From the NCBI RefSeq assembly GCF_035222485.1, contig NC_085920.1, forward strand, positions 3,410,001-3,474,000: 64,000 bases of DNA. Reading direction: 5' to 3'. The notes below the pieces were generated by a model. That model was given only the letters and a program-made list of their open reading frames with translations. It searched no databases and was not told the origin of the DNA. The translations under genes and the position numbers were made by a program. Shown piece after piece: positions 20,970-31,489 of the stretch; the first letter of the stretch is position 1; the number at the start of each line of letters is the position of its first letter. The stretch comes from Podospora pseudoanserina. Its lineage: Eukaryota > Ascomycota > Sordariomycetes > Sordariales > Podosporaceae.

Positions 20970-21677
20970 TCAGAGGAGGGCAAAAGCCAAGGCAGCTCCA
21001 AAGACAGTAGCCATCAGGCCAAGTCTCGAGGTTGAGGTGTGGTCCGCCCCGTTTTCAGCCTCCACTAGGGGAGAGGTCTCAGTAGGCGCAGAGGTGGTCT
21101 CTGTTGGGGAGCTGTCGTCACCATCCTCCACGTCGGTGGTAGTGGTGACAATCACCACTGGAGGGGCAGATGGCTCCCCTGATGGTGCAGCTGTGGGTGG
21201 AGAGCCGATGAATGAAGTCGACGATGCCGAGTCCAAAGAGGCAGAACTGGCATGGTCGTGATCTTTGGCATCGACAGCACACTCGCACACTGCACGTCAT
21301 GTTAGCACCCAATCAACCGACTCAAACCAAGCTTTCTTTGTGGGGAGAGGGAGAGAGAGAGTATCCTTACCAGTCCCAACACCATCAATCACCTTCTCAT
21401 ATTCTGACGCCTCGCATGCATCAACAACACATGCCTCCACTGATGCGTAAAATGCTGCTTGCTTCTTGCACTGGCAGACAAAGTCCAAGCCATCGCAGCC
21501 GATAGATGGGGCCTGCTCCAGAAAGCAGGTTTTGGCGCAATCGGGAATGGCCACGAGGGCAACAGAGAGGCAGTCCCCGCTGTCATGTGCCTGGATGCCA
21601 ACGGTGAGCAGCACCACCAGCGTGAGGTACCAGTGGAGCTGCCTCACCGACAGCACCGAATACATTTTGATGTTCAT
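20970..21677 (-). CDS. CFEM-domain GPI-anchored protein
   Basis: Secreted cysteine-rich fungal protein, probably attached to the membrane or wall by a GPI anchor; some CFEM proteins bind haem or act at host or symbiont interfaces. Two exons, 21371-21677 and 20970-21289, give 208 residues. The signal peptide spans about 1-30 (LHWYLTLVVLLTVGIQA). The CFEM cysteines run through PDCAKTC, SIGCDGLDFVCQCK, VEACVVDAC and, after the intron, VCECA. A serine/threonine/proline-rich linker follows, and the protein ends in a hydrophobic GPI signal (LGLMATVFGAALAFALL). The intron has GTAAGG..GTGCAG ends, and its removal supplies the final CFEM cysteines in frame. The start is at 21677; an internal methionine four residues on (MYSVLS) is an alternative. 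Confidence 0.92.
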
Positions 21678-23296
21678 AGTTTGTTGTGAAGAAGACCCAA
21701 AGGCCTCTCGGGTTAGGGAGAGAAAAGAGAGGTCAGGAAAGATTGGGCAGCGGGCAAGCGGTGAGCTTAAGAAGGGAAAACCCAGAGGTGGCAGCTCATG
21801 GTGGAGACTCCACTTCGTGATCGACTACACCGGCGGTGGACAGCCGAGTGGTTGGATAAAAGTGTTTAGGTCGTCAATAAAAGCTCAACGGGGTTAGACA
21901 CCTTGCCTTCAGAAAACCGCCTCCGTTGAGACTGTTTCCCAACCATCCCCCAACCACCTATCCGCTGGACAACGACCGGCTTGGCAGGCTCGCTAATCTG
22001 CATTTACAAGGTCTTGAAGCATGGATTGGGTATTTTTGTTTCGTTTTGTTTCTCACCGCTTGAGCGATCAGGATTCAATCATAAAGATGAATGTTCTCTT
22101 GCTTCGACTCTTGAAGCCAGAACCGCGGCATATCGAAACTGGCGCCTGAGAAGAAGGAAGAGAAAACAAAAAGGGTTGATTGGGACCCCGCATATGCTGG
22201 TGTGGGTCTTGACAACTCACCTGCATTTTTGGGGACCATCGAGGATATCATCATTGGCCATTTGCCACCCGCCGAGGTAGCCATCGAGGGTCCGGTGATA
22301 GTTGAGGGATGAATGAGTGGAAAGAGACTGGTTGAGATCAAGAGGCCATGTTATTAACTGGGAAAGCTGGCCTTATGAGCACTCACCCTGATGACGGTGG
22401 TGTAAGTGGTGACCCATTCAGATAAGCTATTCGGCCCCTGCATCCGGCCCGGCCGCAGTGGTGCACTGGTCATGCTGCCGGCTTCGGCTCGGGAGCTGCA
22501 CTGTGATCAATCAGCATGACGTGAAGATGCGCCGTACTCGGGCGCTGGGCCTCGGGATTTAAGGTTGATTTGACACGTTGATATCGTTCACGCCAGTGTT
22601 GAACCGCACAAGCTTTCAACATCAACGGTTATAAGCCGGACACGAAGATTGGCTCAACGGTGTTTGGCGTGGACTAGTGATGGAAGTTTTTGTAGATGGG
22701 TTTTGAAGAAGAGATGTTGCCTGACATCCACACTCATGAGTTTCAAAGCTGAAAGGTTGAAGGAATTACTCTCTGGTGATAGATATGCACAATCACACTT
22801 GCCGAATTGGACTTCACTCCTCATTTGCCCCCCGCACTTGGAGCATGACCCATCATCAAATCATGTCTACTACTGTGTTGAGTAAGACAATTCTGTTGAG
22901 ACACAATAGAATACCAAATGAATAAATAAATAAATAAGTAAATCGAAATACTATTATGAACTTTTGAGAAAACAGAAAAACAGACAACCAAAGTCTCAGC
23001 GGTCAGGACATCAATATGAGGTCAAAGTTGCGTCTTGATGCATGAAGCTGGTAGGTCAACTCTGCCGCTGCAATAAGCAGACTAAGGCCATGCCAATCAG
23101 CAGCACCTATGCATCCATTGACCTACTGGAAGTGGGCAGGTTTGATCGGTGATATCACAGCAGCACAGTATCAATACGAGGGTGGGGAGGAGAACAAAGA
23201 GCCACTCACCCAACACCCACTTTGTCCTGATTTCTCCAGGACAATACTCGCTCAACCATCACCCCGTCTTTCACCAGTCACGTCCCGTGGTTCACA
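21678..23296. promoter_or_regulatory. divergent upstream region CFEM/C15 peptidase
   Basis: A 1.6 kb divergent spacer with no convincing gene and no RNA gene recognised. It contains an AATA tetranucleotide run near 22919-22937 (aataaataaataaataag). Short frames (e.g. 21981-22280, 22649-22885) have no recognisable motif. Confidence 0.5.
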
Positions 23297-24275
23297 ATGG
23301 GGTCTGTTGGAACAGGTACGCGAAATAAGGTCTCTGGAGGGGAGGAGGAGGAGACGATCAATGTCTTGATCACCGGCTTTGCTGTAAGCTCACCTCATTC
23401 ACTCCCCCGCACTTCTCTCACTCTCACGATAACTATGCCATGAGTTTCGAACCACACACGACCACCACATCTTCAATCCCACTGACCTTCTCCCCCCTCA
23501 GCCCTTCCGCACCGACTTCCCCATCAACCCCTCCTGGGAAATCGCCAAATCCCTCCCCGAGTACCTCCCACCCCCACCAACCCCCTTCAGAGGCATCCCG
23601 GGCCACGTCCCTCCCCCCGGCACCGCCACAGGAACCATCCCCCCAAATCCCACCAACCCCCCAATCCCCCTCCCCAAAGTCCGCCTCCTGGTCCACCCCT
23701 CCCCCATCCACGTAGGCTACCGCGCAGTCCGCAACCTCGTCCCCTCCCTCTGGCACCTCGACTCTCCCTCCACCCCCAAAATCGACCTAGCAGTCCACAT
23801 CGGCATGGCCGGCCCAAGAGGCTTCTACTCCATCGAGCGCCGGGCCCACAAATCAAACTACACCATGGGCGACGTAGACAACAACCTCCTCTCCGACCTC
23901 GACGACGAATCCGCCCCCCACCCATGGCAAGACCTCCCGGAAGAGCTCCTCTCCGACCTCGACATGGAAGACGTCTTGCAAAGATGGAGAGACCACTCCC
24001 CGCCCTACTCCGACTTGAGAATATCCGAAGATGCCGGGCACTACCTCTGCGATTTCATCTACTACAGCAGTCTGGCGCATCTGGTCAAGAATAACCCTCA
24101 CGAAAGGAAGAGGGTCGTCTTCTTGCATGTGCCTAGCGAGGCTAGCCCCGCGTGGGTCAAGGTCGGGAGGGAGTTGTGTCTCAGTTTGGTGAGGGGGATG
24201 GTGGAGAGTGAGGTTGTTAGGAGGGAAAGGGGGTTGAAGGTGGAGGACCACCAGGAAGAAGTGGGGGAGCTGTAA
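23297..24275 (+). CDS. pyroglutamyl-peptidase I-like protein (peptidase C15)
   Basis: Predicted cysteine peptidase removing N-terminal pyroglutamate, cytosolic. Two exons, 23297-23383 and 23502-24275, give 286 residues, longer than bacterial enzymes (~215) because of proline-rich insertions and an acidic insert. The first exon ends in NVLITGFA and joins PFRTDFPINPSW, the family's conserved opening. Candidate catalytic residues are Glu in YSIERRAH, Cys in GHYLCDFIYY and His in VFLHVPS, in the order E-C-H expected for C15. The intron is GTAAGC..CCTCAG. The first half of the coding strand is strongly C-rich and the last 150 bases strongly G-rich. Substrate is inferred from family only. Confidence 0.88.
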
Positions 24276-24363
24276 AAAGGGGGAAAGGGGAGGGTTGGCT
24301 TCATATATGGTTGAATATCTGTGTTTGGTTTGTTTTGACTGGGGTGTGTGTGCTGTTGTTTGG

Positions 24364-24456
<93 letters not shown>

Positions 24457-24819
24457 TTGTAACTGCGCTTGGTTGGGTACCTGCATGTTACGGATGAGAG
24501 AATGCCTAGGTAAACACATAGCGAACTGCGTGTGGATGCAAACCTGGAATGCCGAATTGTTGGGATATCTATGACCAAGGATTGGTCAAGAACACTCTTC
24601 TGCCACAATTCTCAGACTGACTGGTGTTGCATTCCTTTTTTTCTTCTTCCGTCCCCATATCCCGAGTATTACCTGTACTATTCAACTTCACTTCTCCCAT
24701 CTAGTAAAATTCAACATCACAGTATCCAACTCCTCACAAATGCTTATCCTACATATTCACCCCAACACAAACAACCAAATACCCCCTTTCTTTTTCCATC
24801 CCAAAAAAAAAAAAAAAAC
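24276..24819. other. convergent 3' region C15/GT17
   Basis: The spacer is dominated by a long GT array (24370-24453). The remainder is C/A-rich with an A16 run at about 24806-24821. No gene is seen. Confidence 0.6.
24370..24453. repeat. (GT)n microsatellite
   Basis: About 42 uninterrupted GT units, the longest pure dinucleotide GT array in the window. Confidence 0.97.
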
Positions 24820-25935
24820 CTAATATCTCCCCCACCCCTCAAAGAAATCACCCTTCCCCCAATCCCTAAACCCAGCCCCCTCCCCATCCCGATCAAGCAT
24901 ATACCCAAACCTCTCCTTTTCCCGTCTCAACAACTCAGGCAAGTCCTCATTCCCCTCCACCCGTTCATACTCCTCCCCCACCCTATCCCACAAATCTTTT
25001 CCCATCCTCACCCGCTCCACCATCCTCTGCCTATCCCTAAAAACATCCTGATTCATCCCCGCATGCGAAAAACTCTTCATCTTCGTCAACATCTCTCCCA
25101 TAGTCTCAAAACAACTGCTACAATGCCAGGCCGCGTTCTTGAGCCTACCCATCTCCCAGTATTTCCGCCACCACGGCCCATCCCCCACCCTTAGATCATT
25201 TGGTAGGAGCGTGTTGGCTCCTAGGTAGTACGTTGCCTGGGGGTGGGGCCATTCCTCGCCCACGTGGAGGTATTGGAAGCTGTAGTAGTAAAACCTCGAG
25301 GAGAGGGTCAACCGGCGGGGGAAGGAGCACTGCCGAAGCACGGAGAGGGTGGACGGGCGGGCGATTTCGTCAATATCTGCAATGACTAGGACGTCGTGAA
25401 GATTGGGAAAAAAAGGGCCGGAGAGGGAGGGGAAGACTTGCGTCAACATGGCGTTCCGTTGAAAGTCTTCAATGTTCCAGGTTGATTTTGGGGCAAAGTC
25501 CTCCGGGTAGGTTATTTCATGGTAGATAATCTTGGACTTGTACCTCGCCATCGAGCTGGAGGGGTTGGCGAGGGCGGTTTTGAGGTGGAGGGGCTTGGGC
25601 AGGTTAGTAAAGGTTCGGGGTGACTCGACGACGACAAAATAGTCGACCTCGTTCCATGTGCTGTTTAGTCTTATCTCCAGCCAGTCGAGCTCGGTGTTGA
25701 TCATGGTCAAATCGTAAACTTTTCGGGGAGGGGCCGAGCGGGATAATCGGGAAAAGGGTTTCCAGCCGTGGGGGCGGCATATTGTATCGTTCGTAATGTA
25801 GTAGGAGGTGAAGGCTCGGTAGAGGAAGTGGAGGGTCGTCAGGAAGAAGGCGATTTTGATGATGCGCCATAGACGTGGCCTTCGAAGCGCCATCCTGCTT
25901 CGTGGCTCTTTTCCGTCGTCGGAAGTCACGAGCAT
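24820..25935 (-). CDS. glycosyltransferase family 17 (Mgat3-like GlcNAc transferase)
   Basis: Predicted type II Golgi membrane glycosyltransferase of family GT17, the family of beta-1,4-mannosyl-glycoprotein beta-1,4-N-acetylglucosaminyltransferase. From 25935 it is 371 residues; MALRRPR at 25893 gives 357. A single transmembrane anchor (IIKIAFFLTTLHFLYRAF) follows a short basic N-terminus. The catalytic part has NTELDWLEIRLN, YFVVVESPRTFTN, VLVIADIDEIARP (DxD-like metal site), YYYSFQYL and AAWHCSSCFETMGEM, all typical of GT17. The C-terminus is charged. An upstream in-frame stretch to 26220 also has methionines but lacks family resemblance. The fungal acceptor is unknown, since fungi are not known to make bisecting GlcNAc. 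Confidence 0.92.
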   Translation of the reverse strand: MLVTSDDGKEPRSRMALRRPRLWRIIKIAFFLTTLHFLYRAFTSYYITNDTICRPHGWKPFSRLSRSAPPRKVYDLTMINTELDWLEIRLNSTWNEVDYFVVVESPRTFTNLPKPLHLKTALANPSSSMARYKSKIIYHEITYPEDFAPKSTWNIEDFQRNAMLTQVFPSLSGPFFPNLHDVLVIADIDEIARPSTLSVLRQCSFPRRLTLSSRFYYYSFQYLHVGEEWPHPQATYYLGANTLLPNDLRVGDGPWWRKYWEMGRLKNAAWHCSSCFETMGEMLTKMKSFSHAGMNQDVFRDRQRMVERVRMGKDLWDRVGEEYERVEGNEDLPELLRREKERFGYMLDRDGEGAGFRDWGKGDFFEGWGRY

Positions 25936-26332
25936 GGTCGGAGTAGGCTTCAGTCTGGGAAATCCACGTAATCCTCCCAGCAGTCTCTTGCTGACTCTTG
26001 GCTGTTGCTTTGGCTGGAAACACGATAAGAAATGTTGGCGCAGCATTCTTTGATAATGTGCGTGGCCAGTGCTTGTGGCACCATGTGCCACAGGAACCTT
26101 CATTTTTAGCGGCTGGTACGGAGGGCTCAAATGGAATGCAGCTGTCGGAAAGGGTAAAAAGTAAAGGTCAGAATGTTGTAAACACCAGAGAAGGCCCGGG
26201 AAAACTGTGAATAGCTTCACTTACACACAAATCCAGACTGACAAGGGTACCCTTGTTGCACTGCAACTTCACTCCTCGGACTCCACAGTCCGACGGGATG
26301 TTTTATTGTCTTGACCCTAACCCTGTTTGTCG
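25936..26332. promoter_or_regulatory. upstream region of GT17 gene
   Basis: About 400 bases between two minus-strand genes. It includes a telomere-like ACCCTAACCCTG at 26314-26325, immediately before the stop of the kinase-like gene. It presumably holds the GT17 promoter. Confidence 0.5.
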
Positions 26333-27340
26333 CTACAACCTTTTGTACCACAACCTCCTCACCTCACTTTCACGTTTGTCTCTGTCGGTATAAAACCATT
26401 CTGGAAGCCAGTCCTGAAAGTCTCTTTGTGAGCCTGGGTCTGCAGCAAAGGTAATCCCATCAATATTGGGCGGTGGCCTTGGTGGGCTCGTTCGTGAGAA
26501 TACTCTTGCGGTGTTAAAGTCGAATATCACAGCTCGTAGTAACGGGCTTTCCATGTTCCCAACCAACAGAATGTTGCGTGGTGAAAAGTCGTCTTGTGAT
26601 ACCCCTGCTGTCTTGAGCTTCAGGTATGACTTTACAGCGCACACATACGAGTAAACGCGGGCGTCGTCTGAGGCGGGCACCTGCTTGCTGTCAATCAACT
26701 CCTCCATGGTTGTTAACCCATTGAGAAACTCCATGAGAATCAATGGTACAGTCCTGGTGTAGGTGACACCATCAACAACGAGCTTGATCTTGAAAGAGAA
26801 GGACCCAAAGTATTCTAAGTGACATCCTCTGATGCTTTCTTTCTCATGGCGTGTCTCGTATGCCTGGAGGTCCTCATAAGCAGCAGCCTCAACGCTGTGG
26901 TCGCGTGCTGCAGACCAGACAACGTCTGTGAGCAGGCCAATATCTGTACTCCAGTAGTTGTAGTATAAGGGGTCGTAGATTTTGGCGACGTAGCATATGG
27001 TGTTGAGGTCGTTGTCCCAGTGGCATGCTACAATTTGAGGCCCAACGCCATCGCCGCCGCGGATCACCGAATCGATGACCAAATATGGTCCTGAACTCGA
27101 AAGCTCAGGGGAGGATGAGGAACCTGGCAGTCCATCGGGCTCGAGACCTTTGATGCAAAATCGAGTTTGCGAGTGCTTTTGAATATCGGCATGGCATTCA
27201 AAGGCCTTGGGACCAGAAACCCCCCTATAAGCCTGGCCGCCGAATGGAGGGAGAGGAGTGTACGGCTGAACTGCGAGTTTGAAGCCGGCGATATAAGGAC
27301 AACGTGGCTTCTCATGGTTGACTGGAGTTTCCGAGCCCAT
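26333..27340 (-). CDS. degenerate protein-kinase-like fold protein
   Basis: A 335-residue single-exon protein that I cannot assign to a named family but which shows the layout of the kinase superfamily. A beta-3-like lysine stands in CYVAKIYDP (about 125-133). A hinge-like stretch reads VPLILMEFLNGLTTMEEL. The catalytic-loop position is QDDFSPRNILL, with D and N spaced as in HxDxxxxN but without HRD. The metal-binding position reads VIFDFNTARV, DFN replacing DFG. Such kinase-like proteins are numerous in filamentous fungi and of unknown function. Activity as a protein kinase is doubtful; small-molecule kinase or pseudokinase are alternatives. It is divergent from RIB5 with about 450 bases between. 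Confidence 0.72.
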   Translation of the reverse strand: MGSETPVNHEKPRCPYIAGFKLAVQPYTPLPPFGGQAYRGVSGPKAFECHADIQKHSQTRFCIKGLEPDGLPGSSSSPELSSSGPYLVIDSVIRGGDGVGPQIVACHWDNDLNTICYVAKIYDPLYYNYWSTDIGLLTDVVWSAARDHSVEAAAYEDLQAYETRHEKESIRGCHLEYFGSFSFKIKLVVDGVTYTRTVPLILMEFLNGLTTMEELIDSKQVPASDDARVYSYVCAVKSYLKLKTAGVSQDDFSPRNILLVGNMESPLLRAVIFDFNTARVFSRTSPPRPPPNIDGITFAADPGSQRDFQDWLPEWFYTDRDKRESEVRRLWYKRL

Positions 27341-27793
27341 TGTTTTCGAGCAAACAAAAGAATGTCAAAAAAATCTTTTGGGGGCACCCTCGATATCGCG
27401 GGGTAAATTGGAGGCTGCCAAAGTCTCCACAAGAGCTTCATGCGGGGTCCTCCAATTGACTCGACGATTTCATGAACCATTGCCCCGGAGACAGAATTCT
27501 CCTTTTGGTCTTCATACGATCTGGAGACGAAGAAGCACATCGTTCTCATCACATATCCAAGAAATTGGTAAGCCTTACCCACTGCTCACAAACCTTCCAA
27601 CATCTTCCTTTGCCGACTGCCGAAAACGGACCCCCTTTCGGGATCGTAGCTTAAAGAGCTCGGGGCCAGCAACCCCCACCACTCATCACCAACCTCACTT
27701 CATCTCATCTCACCTCTCACACTCGGCCAAGCTCACAACCTTTACCGACCATAACTCTGACATCTCACCAGTTTCACATCTCCAACCGCCAAA
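27341..27793. promoter_or_regulatory. divergent upstream region kinase-like/RIB5
   Basis: A 450-base spacer with a C/T/A-rich leader directly before the RIB5 ATG. No operator is recognised. Overlapping frames on both strands look non-coding. Confidence 0.5.
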
Positions 27794-28538
27794 ATGTTCA
27801 CCGGCATCGTAGAAGAAATCGGCGGTACATCCCCTCCCCTCCCCTTATCCCCCCTCAGCTAACCCCCCCTCAGAAGTAACCACCCTCAACACCGCCTCCC
27901 CAGACGGCGGCACAACACTAACCATCACCCTCCCCCCCACCTCCACCCTCCTATCCGACTGCCACCTAGGCGACTCCATCGCCATAAACGGCGTCTGCCT
28001 AACAGTAACAACCTTCCTCCCCCAATCTTTCACAGTCGGCATAGCCCCCGAAACCCTCCGCCTCACCAACCTCGGCTCCCTCACCCCCTCCTCCCGCGTC
28101 AACCTAGAGCGCGCAGTGCGCGCAGACACCCGCATGGGAGGGCACTTTGTCCAAGGCCACGTCGACACCACCGCCACCATCCTCTCCAAGATCCCCGATG
28201 GCAACGCCATCACTTTCCGTTTTGCCCCCAAAAATAAAGATGTTTTGAGATATGTGGTTTATAAAGGGTTTATCGCCTTAGATGGGGCGAGTTTGACCGT
28301 TACCAAGGTCAATGACGAGGAGGGCTGGTGGGAGGTCATGTTGATTGCTTATACGCAGGAGAAGATCGTGACGGCGGCGAAGGGCGTGGGCGAGACAGTG
28401 AATGTCGAGGTGGACATGACGGCAAAGTATGTCGAGAAGAGCATCCAGGGGTATTTGGCTGGTATGATGGAGGATGGGCAGGGGTTTCCTTGGTTGCAGA
28501 AGATGGTTGAGAAGATTGTTGCTCAGGGGTTTTCTTAG
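27794..28538 (+). CDS. RIB5: riboflavin synthase alpha chain
   Basis: Catalyses dismutation of two 6,7-dimethyl-8-ribityllumazine molecules to riboflavin, the last step of vitamin B2 synthesis; cytosolic homotrimer. Two exons, 27794-27824 and 27874-28538, give 231 residues, normal for the family. It opens with the diagnostic MFTGIVEEIG. The two homologous lumazine-binding barrels follow: CHLGDSIAINGVCLTVT in the first and YKGFIALDGASLTVT in the second. MGGHFVQGHVD ends the first barrel. The intron is only 49 nt (GTACAT..CCTCAG); an upstream CTCAG nearby would not preserve frame. Confidence 0.97.
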
Positions 28539-28774
28539 TGGGAAAACCAGAGGGGATGGGATGGGTAGGATAATTGTTTTGAGTCGGAAAGGATGAGGCG
28601 GGGTTGAATAAATCACATGTGCGAGGCGAAAAGTGACAGCAGGACATGTCATGATGTACGGCGTGGGGTTGCAATCTGTAGTGCAAAAGTGTATTAAAAT
28701 AGCCTGTCGGGTATCAAATATATATCTCTCCCAAGACCCCCAAAACAGTTGTACAATGTCCATGCTACACTCGA

Positions 28775-30769
28775 TCAAGCATCTCCCCAAACTTCAGCAA
28801 GCTTCTGGCTGATCTGTTTGCTGAATCTCTTCCTCCCAACCAGGTGATCTAACCGCGAAGCAACCATGTCAATCTTCTTCCTCCTGCCCTCCGGCCCAAG
28901 ACCGCACTGTTCATAAGCCTCAATAAACTCCCGCGGCGTCTTCCACACCTTTTGTATCTCCATCGCTTTCTCACCCGTGACACCCCTCGTAACCATCAAC
29001 ATTTTCAAAAACAAATCCCTCAGCGTCATCATCCCCGATTTGGAACAAAGCGAAGAAAACGCCGGGTAGCTGATATAGTGACCAATCTCTGGCTGCTTTC
29101 CCCGCAGATCCTTCATCAGCGGCAGGTAATTATTGGCAGTAAGAACATTAGTCGGAATGACATGCAACGGCTTCCCCTCATGCATGTTCTGCAGCATCTG
29201 TGTCATCGAAACCAAATACCGGATCGTGTCGCCAATCTTTTGCGTCTTCTTCAAAAAGTAGCCATCAACCACCTGAATAGACGCAATAGCCGACTGAACC
29301 ATCTCTTCATTTCTCTGCAGCCGGCTCTGGTCCATGGAGATCTCTTCGACAAGGTAGATGACATTCTTGATTCCTGAGCGCCTCAGGCGGAATTGCTGTT
29401 CATGAAAGCGACCATCCTTGATGCTCCCAATAAGATCATCAAGACGTTTCCGTTCCACAATCCAATCCAAGACCACCTCATCTCCTTCAGCCCCCATGCG
29501 TGAAAGCCATCCGGGCTGCTTGCATTTGGCGACCCAGAGGACGTCTCCTAGTTCCATGGCGCGGGAAATGGGTCGAATTCCTTTTTTGGTGAGTTCCTCT
29601 TGAAGGTAATCCCGGTCAGTCTTTGCTCGAATCTCGCGGTTATCCATGACTAACTCGATGGTAAAGGTTCCGGGCGCCATCCGGATGGGTTTGAATGAGG
29701 GGAGGCTGGCATCGTCCGCCATTGCTTCCCCCGCAGCGACTACGTCCTTGTATTTGTTGTCCATTTCTCTTTTCACAGAGCTTTGGACCTCAGTAGCCAC
29801 GTCCTTCTGGTCTTCCTCGTCGTCGTCCAAAAGGATAACGGGGTTGGCGGCCTGTGAACGATACGTTGCTGACTGAGCTGGCCTGCTGGAAACCGTCGAG
29901 TCAGTGGCTCCTAAAAAGCTGTTTGTGCCGCTAAGCTGGTTCAAAAACTCATCTCCGTCGTTTCCAGCCGAGAAATTGCTTCGAACGCCGGTGTTGATCC
30001 CTCTACCAAGATTCTCTCCAAGTAAAGCCGAGCCAGACGCGCTGCCGACCCTATCGTTCCGGGAACCAATAGCACTACCACCCGAGTCTTCGGTCTTGGG
30101 GACATCACCCCGAGCAGCAACTACTTCTCGGACTCGTGCAGCAACCTCCCATCCCTCATCTGAGAGCGCCCACCGCGTCACAGGCCGACCACGCTTGACC
30201 ACAAGCTCTTCTGACTCCAGGGCCTTCATCGAAGCCCATGCTGTGTAGAGCTTGAGGGGATCGGACGGGACCGTGAACGAGGAATCGCTATAGGGTTGAG
30301 CGGCGGCCATAAGCTCCTCTTTGGACATGCCCGGCATTGCCGCATTTCTATCTTGCCCCGCCAACACGAGCATCAGCGCAAAAGCTCCCGAGCGATACTG
30401 AGGGACATAAGTCCTTGCTTGTCTTGCAGGTGCAGCCCTCCTTAATGCCGGTGCCGGTGTGGCACCATTATCTTGGTCTTCTCCCGGCAGGTGAACTACC
30501 CGCTTCCGCTTAGGAACCATTGGCATACCGTGCCCATTCTTCTCGCAATGCTTCCGGAGCTGCTGGGCGAGACGCTCGCAGAGCTTGGGACTGAAGCCCT
30601 TCAGCTGTTGACACTGAGAAGGGTGCTGGAGCTTCATTGGGCATCTTTTGAGCGAGTCGTATGCGTGCTTGTAGGTAATCACACCCTTCGAGTTTCTCTC
30701 TTTGGCCGTATCCCACCATTTTTTCACCCAGCCAAGCCAGAGGGGGTTGGCACATGTAGACTCCGACAT
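28775..30769 (-). CDS. MUS81: crossover junction endonuclease MUS81
   Basis: Catalytic subunit of the Mus81-Eme1 nuclease that cleaves replication and recombination intermediates; nuclear. It has 664 residues from the ATG at 30769. The N-terminus ANPLWLGWVKKWWDTAKERNSKG and LKGFSPKLCERL form the helix-hairpin-helix part. A winged-helix region lies around 240 (MKALESEELVVKRGRP). A low-complexity linker follows. The ERCC4 nuclease domain includes ELVMDNREIR and VERKRLDDLIGSIKDGRFHEQ, carrying the ERKxxDD active-site signature. The C-terminal helix-hairpin-helix region ends near the stop. The frame remains open upstream to 30895 with a phenylalanine-rich stretch that does not match the family and is taken as leader. 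Confidence 0.95.
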   Translation of the reverse strand: MSESTCANPLWLGWVKKWWDTAKERNSKGVITYKHAYDSLKRCPMKLQHPSQCQQLKGFSPKLCERLAQQLRKHCEKNGHGMPMVPKRKRVVHLPGEDQDNGATPAPALRRAAPARQARTYVPQYRSGAFALMLVLAGQDRNAAMPGMSKEELMAAAQPYSDSSFTVPSDPLKLYTAWASMKALESEELVVKRGRPVTRWALSDEGWEVAARVREVVAARGDVPKTEDSGGSAIGSRNDRVGSASGSALLGENLGRGINTGVRSNFSAGNDGDEFLNQLSGTNSFLGATDSTVSSRPAQSATYRSQAANPVILLDDDEEDQKDVATEVQSSVKREMDNKYKDVVAAGEAMADDASLPSFKPIRMAPGTFTIELVMDNREIRAKTDRDYLQEELTKKGIRPISRAMELGDVLWVAKCKQPGWLSRMGAEGDEVVLDWIVERKRLDDLIGSIKDGRFHEQQFRLRRSGIKNVIYLVEEISMDQSRLQRNEEMVQSAIASIQVVDGYFLKKTQKIGDTIRYLVSMTQMLQNMHEGKPLHVIPTNVLTANNYLPLMKDLRGKQPEIGHYISYPAFSSLCSKSGMMTLRDLFLKMLMVTRGVTGEKAMEIQKVWKTPREFIEAYEQCGLGPEGRRKKIDMVASRLDHLVGRKRFSKQISQKLAEVWGDA

Positions 30770-31489
30770 ACTGCGGCGACAAATGCGATCTGCAGACCAA
30801 AAAGGAAGGTCAAAAAAGAACAAGAAAAACAAAAAAGAAAAGTCCCAAGGCGGGTTGACCGAGACAAAAAAAAAAGTCGAAGCAAGGGGGAGCAATCAGA
30901 CGGAACCCGAGGGGATACAATCCATGAGGTTGATTGCGGGTTCTCAGGAGAGAAAAACAATGCCTTGTTCAGAAAGACGCGTCGGGACCGCGCCCACAAA
31001 ATCGCCAGACTGGCGCCAGGTCATGTGCTCGCTGCCAGGGGACCAGCTCAGGGCAAACTGACGTATGGCTAAGCATTTCAGCCAGATGCGAGCTATGCCT
31101 GATTCAGCTAGCGCACCTTCTATATTTGTCGTGGTGCAGCCCCGCCACTGCCCGCCTCGCATTTCAGTGACCTTCACCGACTGCTTCAGCACTGCCAGCC
31201 GCTGGAACACGAATCACTGGACACTTCCCGGGCGGCACTGCAGCTTCAAGTGCGGGGCAGCAGCTCTGTCTCTCCCGATGAAACCTCACCTCCGGTGTGG
31301 ACCCTGTTATGTTATCGGGCCTGACAAGGAAGCAAGCAGCTATCACAGTTTCCCCCCGATCGAGAATAAAATCCACAGCTCTTTTTCCCTCCCTCCCCCC
31401 TTTTTTGTTGTGTTAGTTCTTGGGTTCAAGCATCGCCGTAGCAACAAACATCTTCCACATCCTCACTTACAGCACCAAACTCACCTACC
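30770..31489. promoter_or_regulatory. divergent upstream region MUS81/AGM1
   Basis: A 720-base divergent spacer with an A/G-rich stretch near 30810-30890 and a T/C-rich leader (31380-31412) before AGM1. No further gene is supported. Confidence 0.5.
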
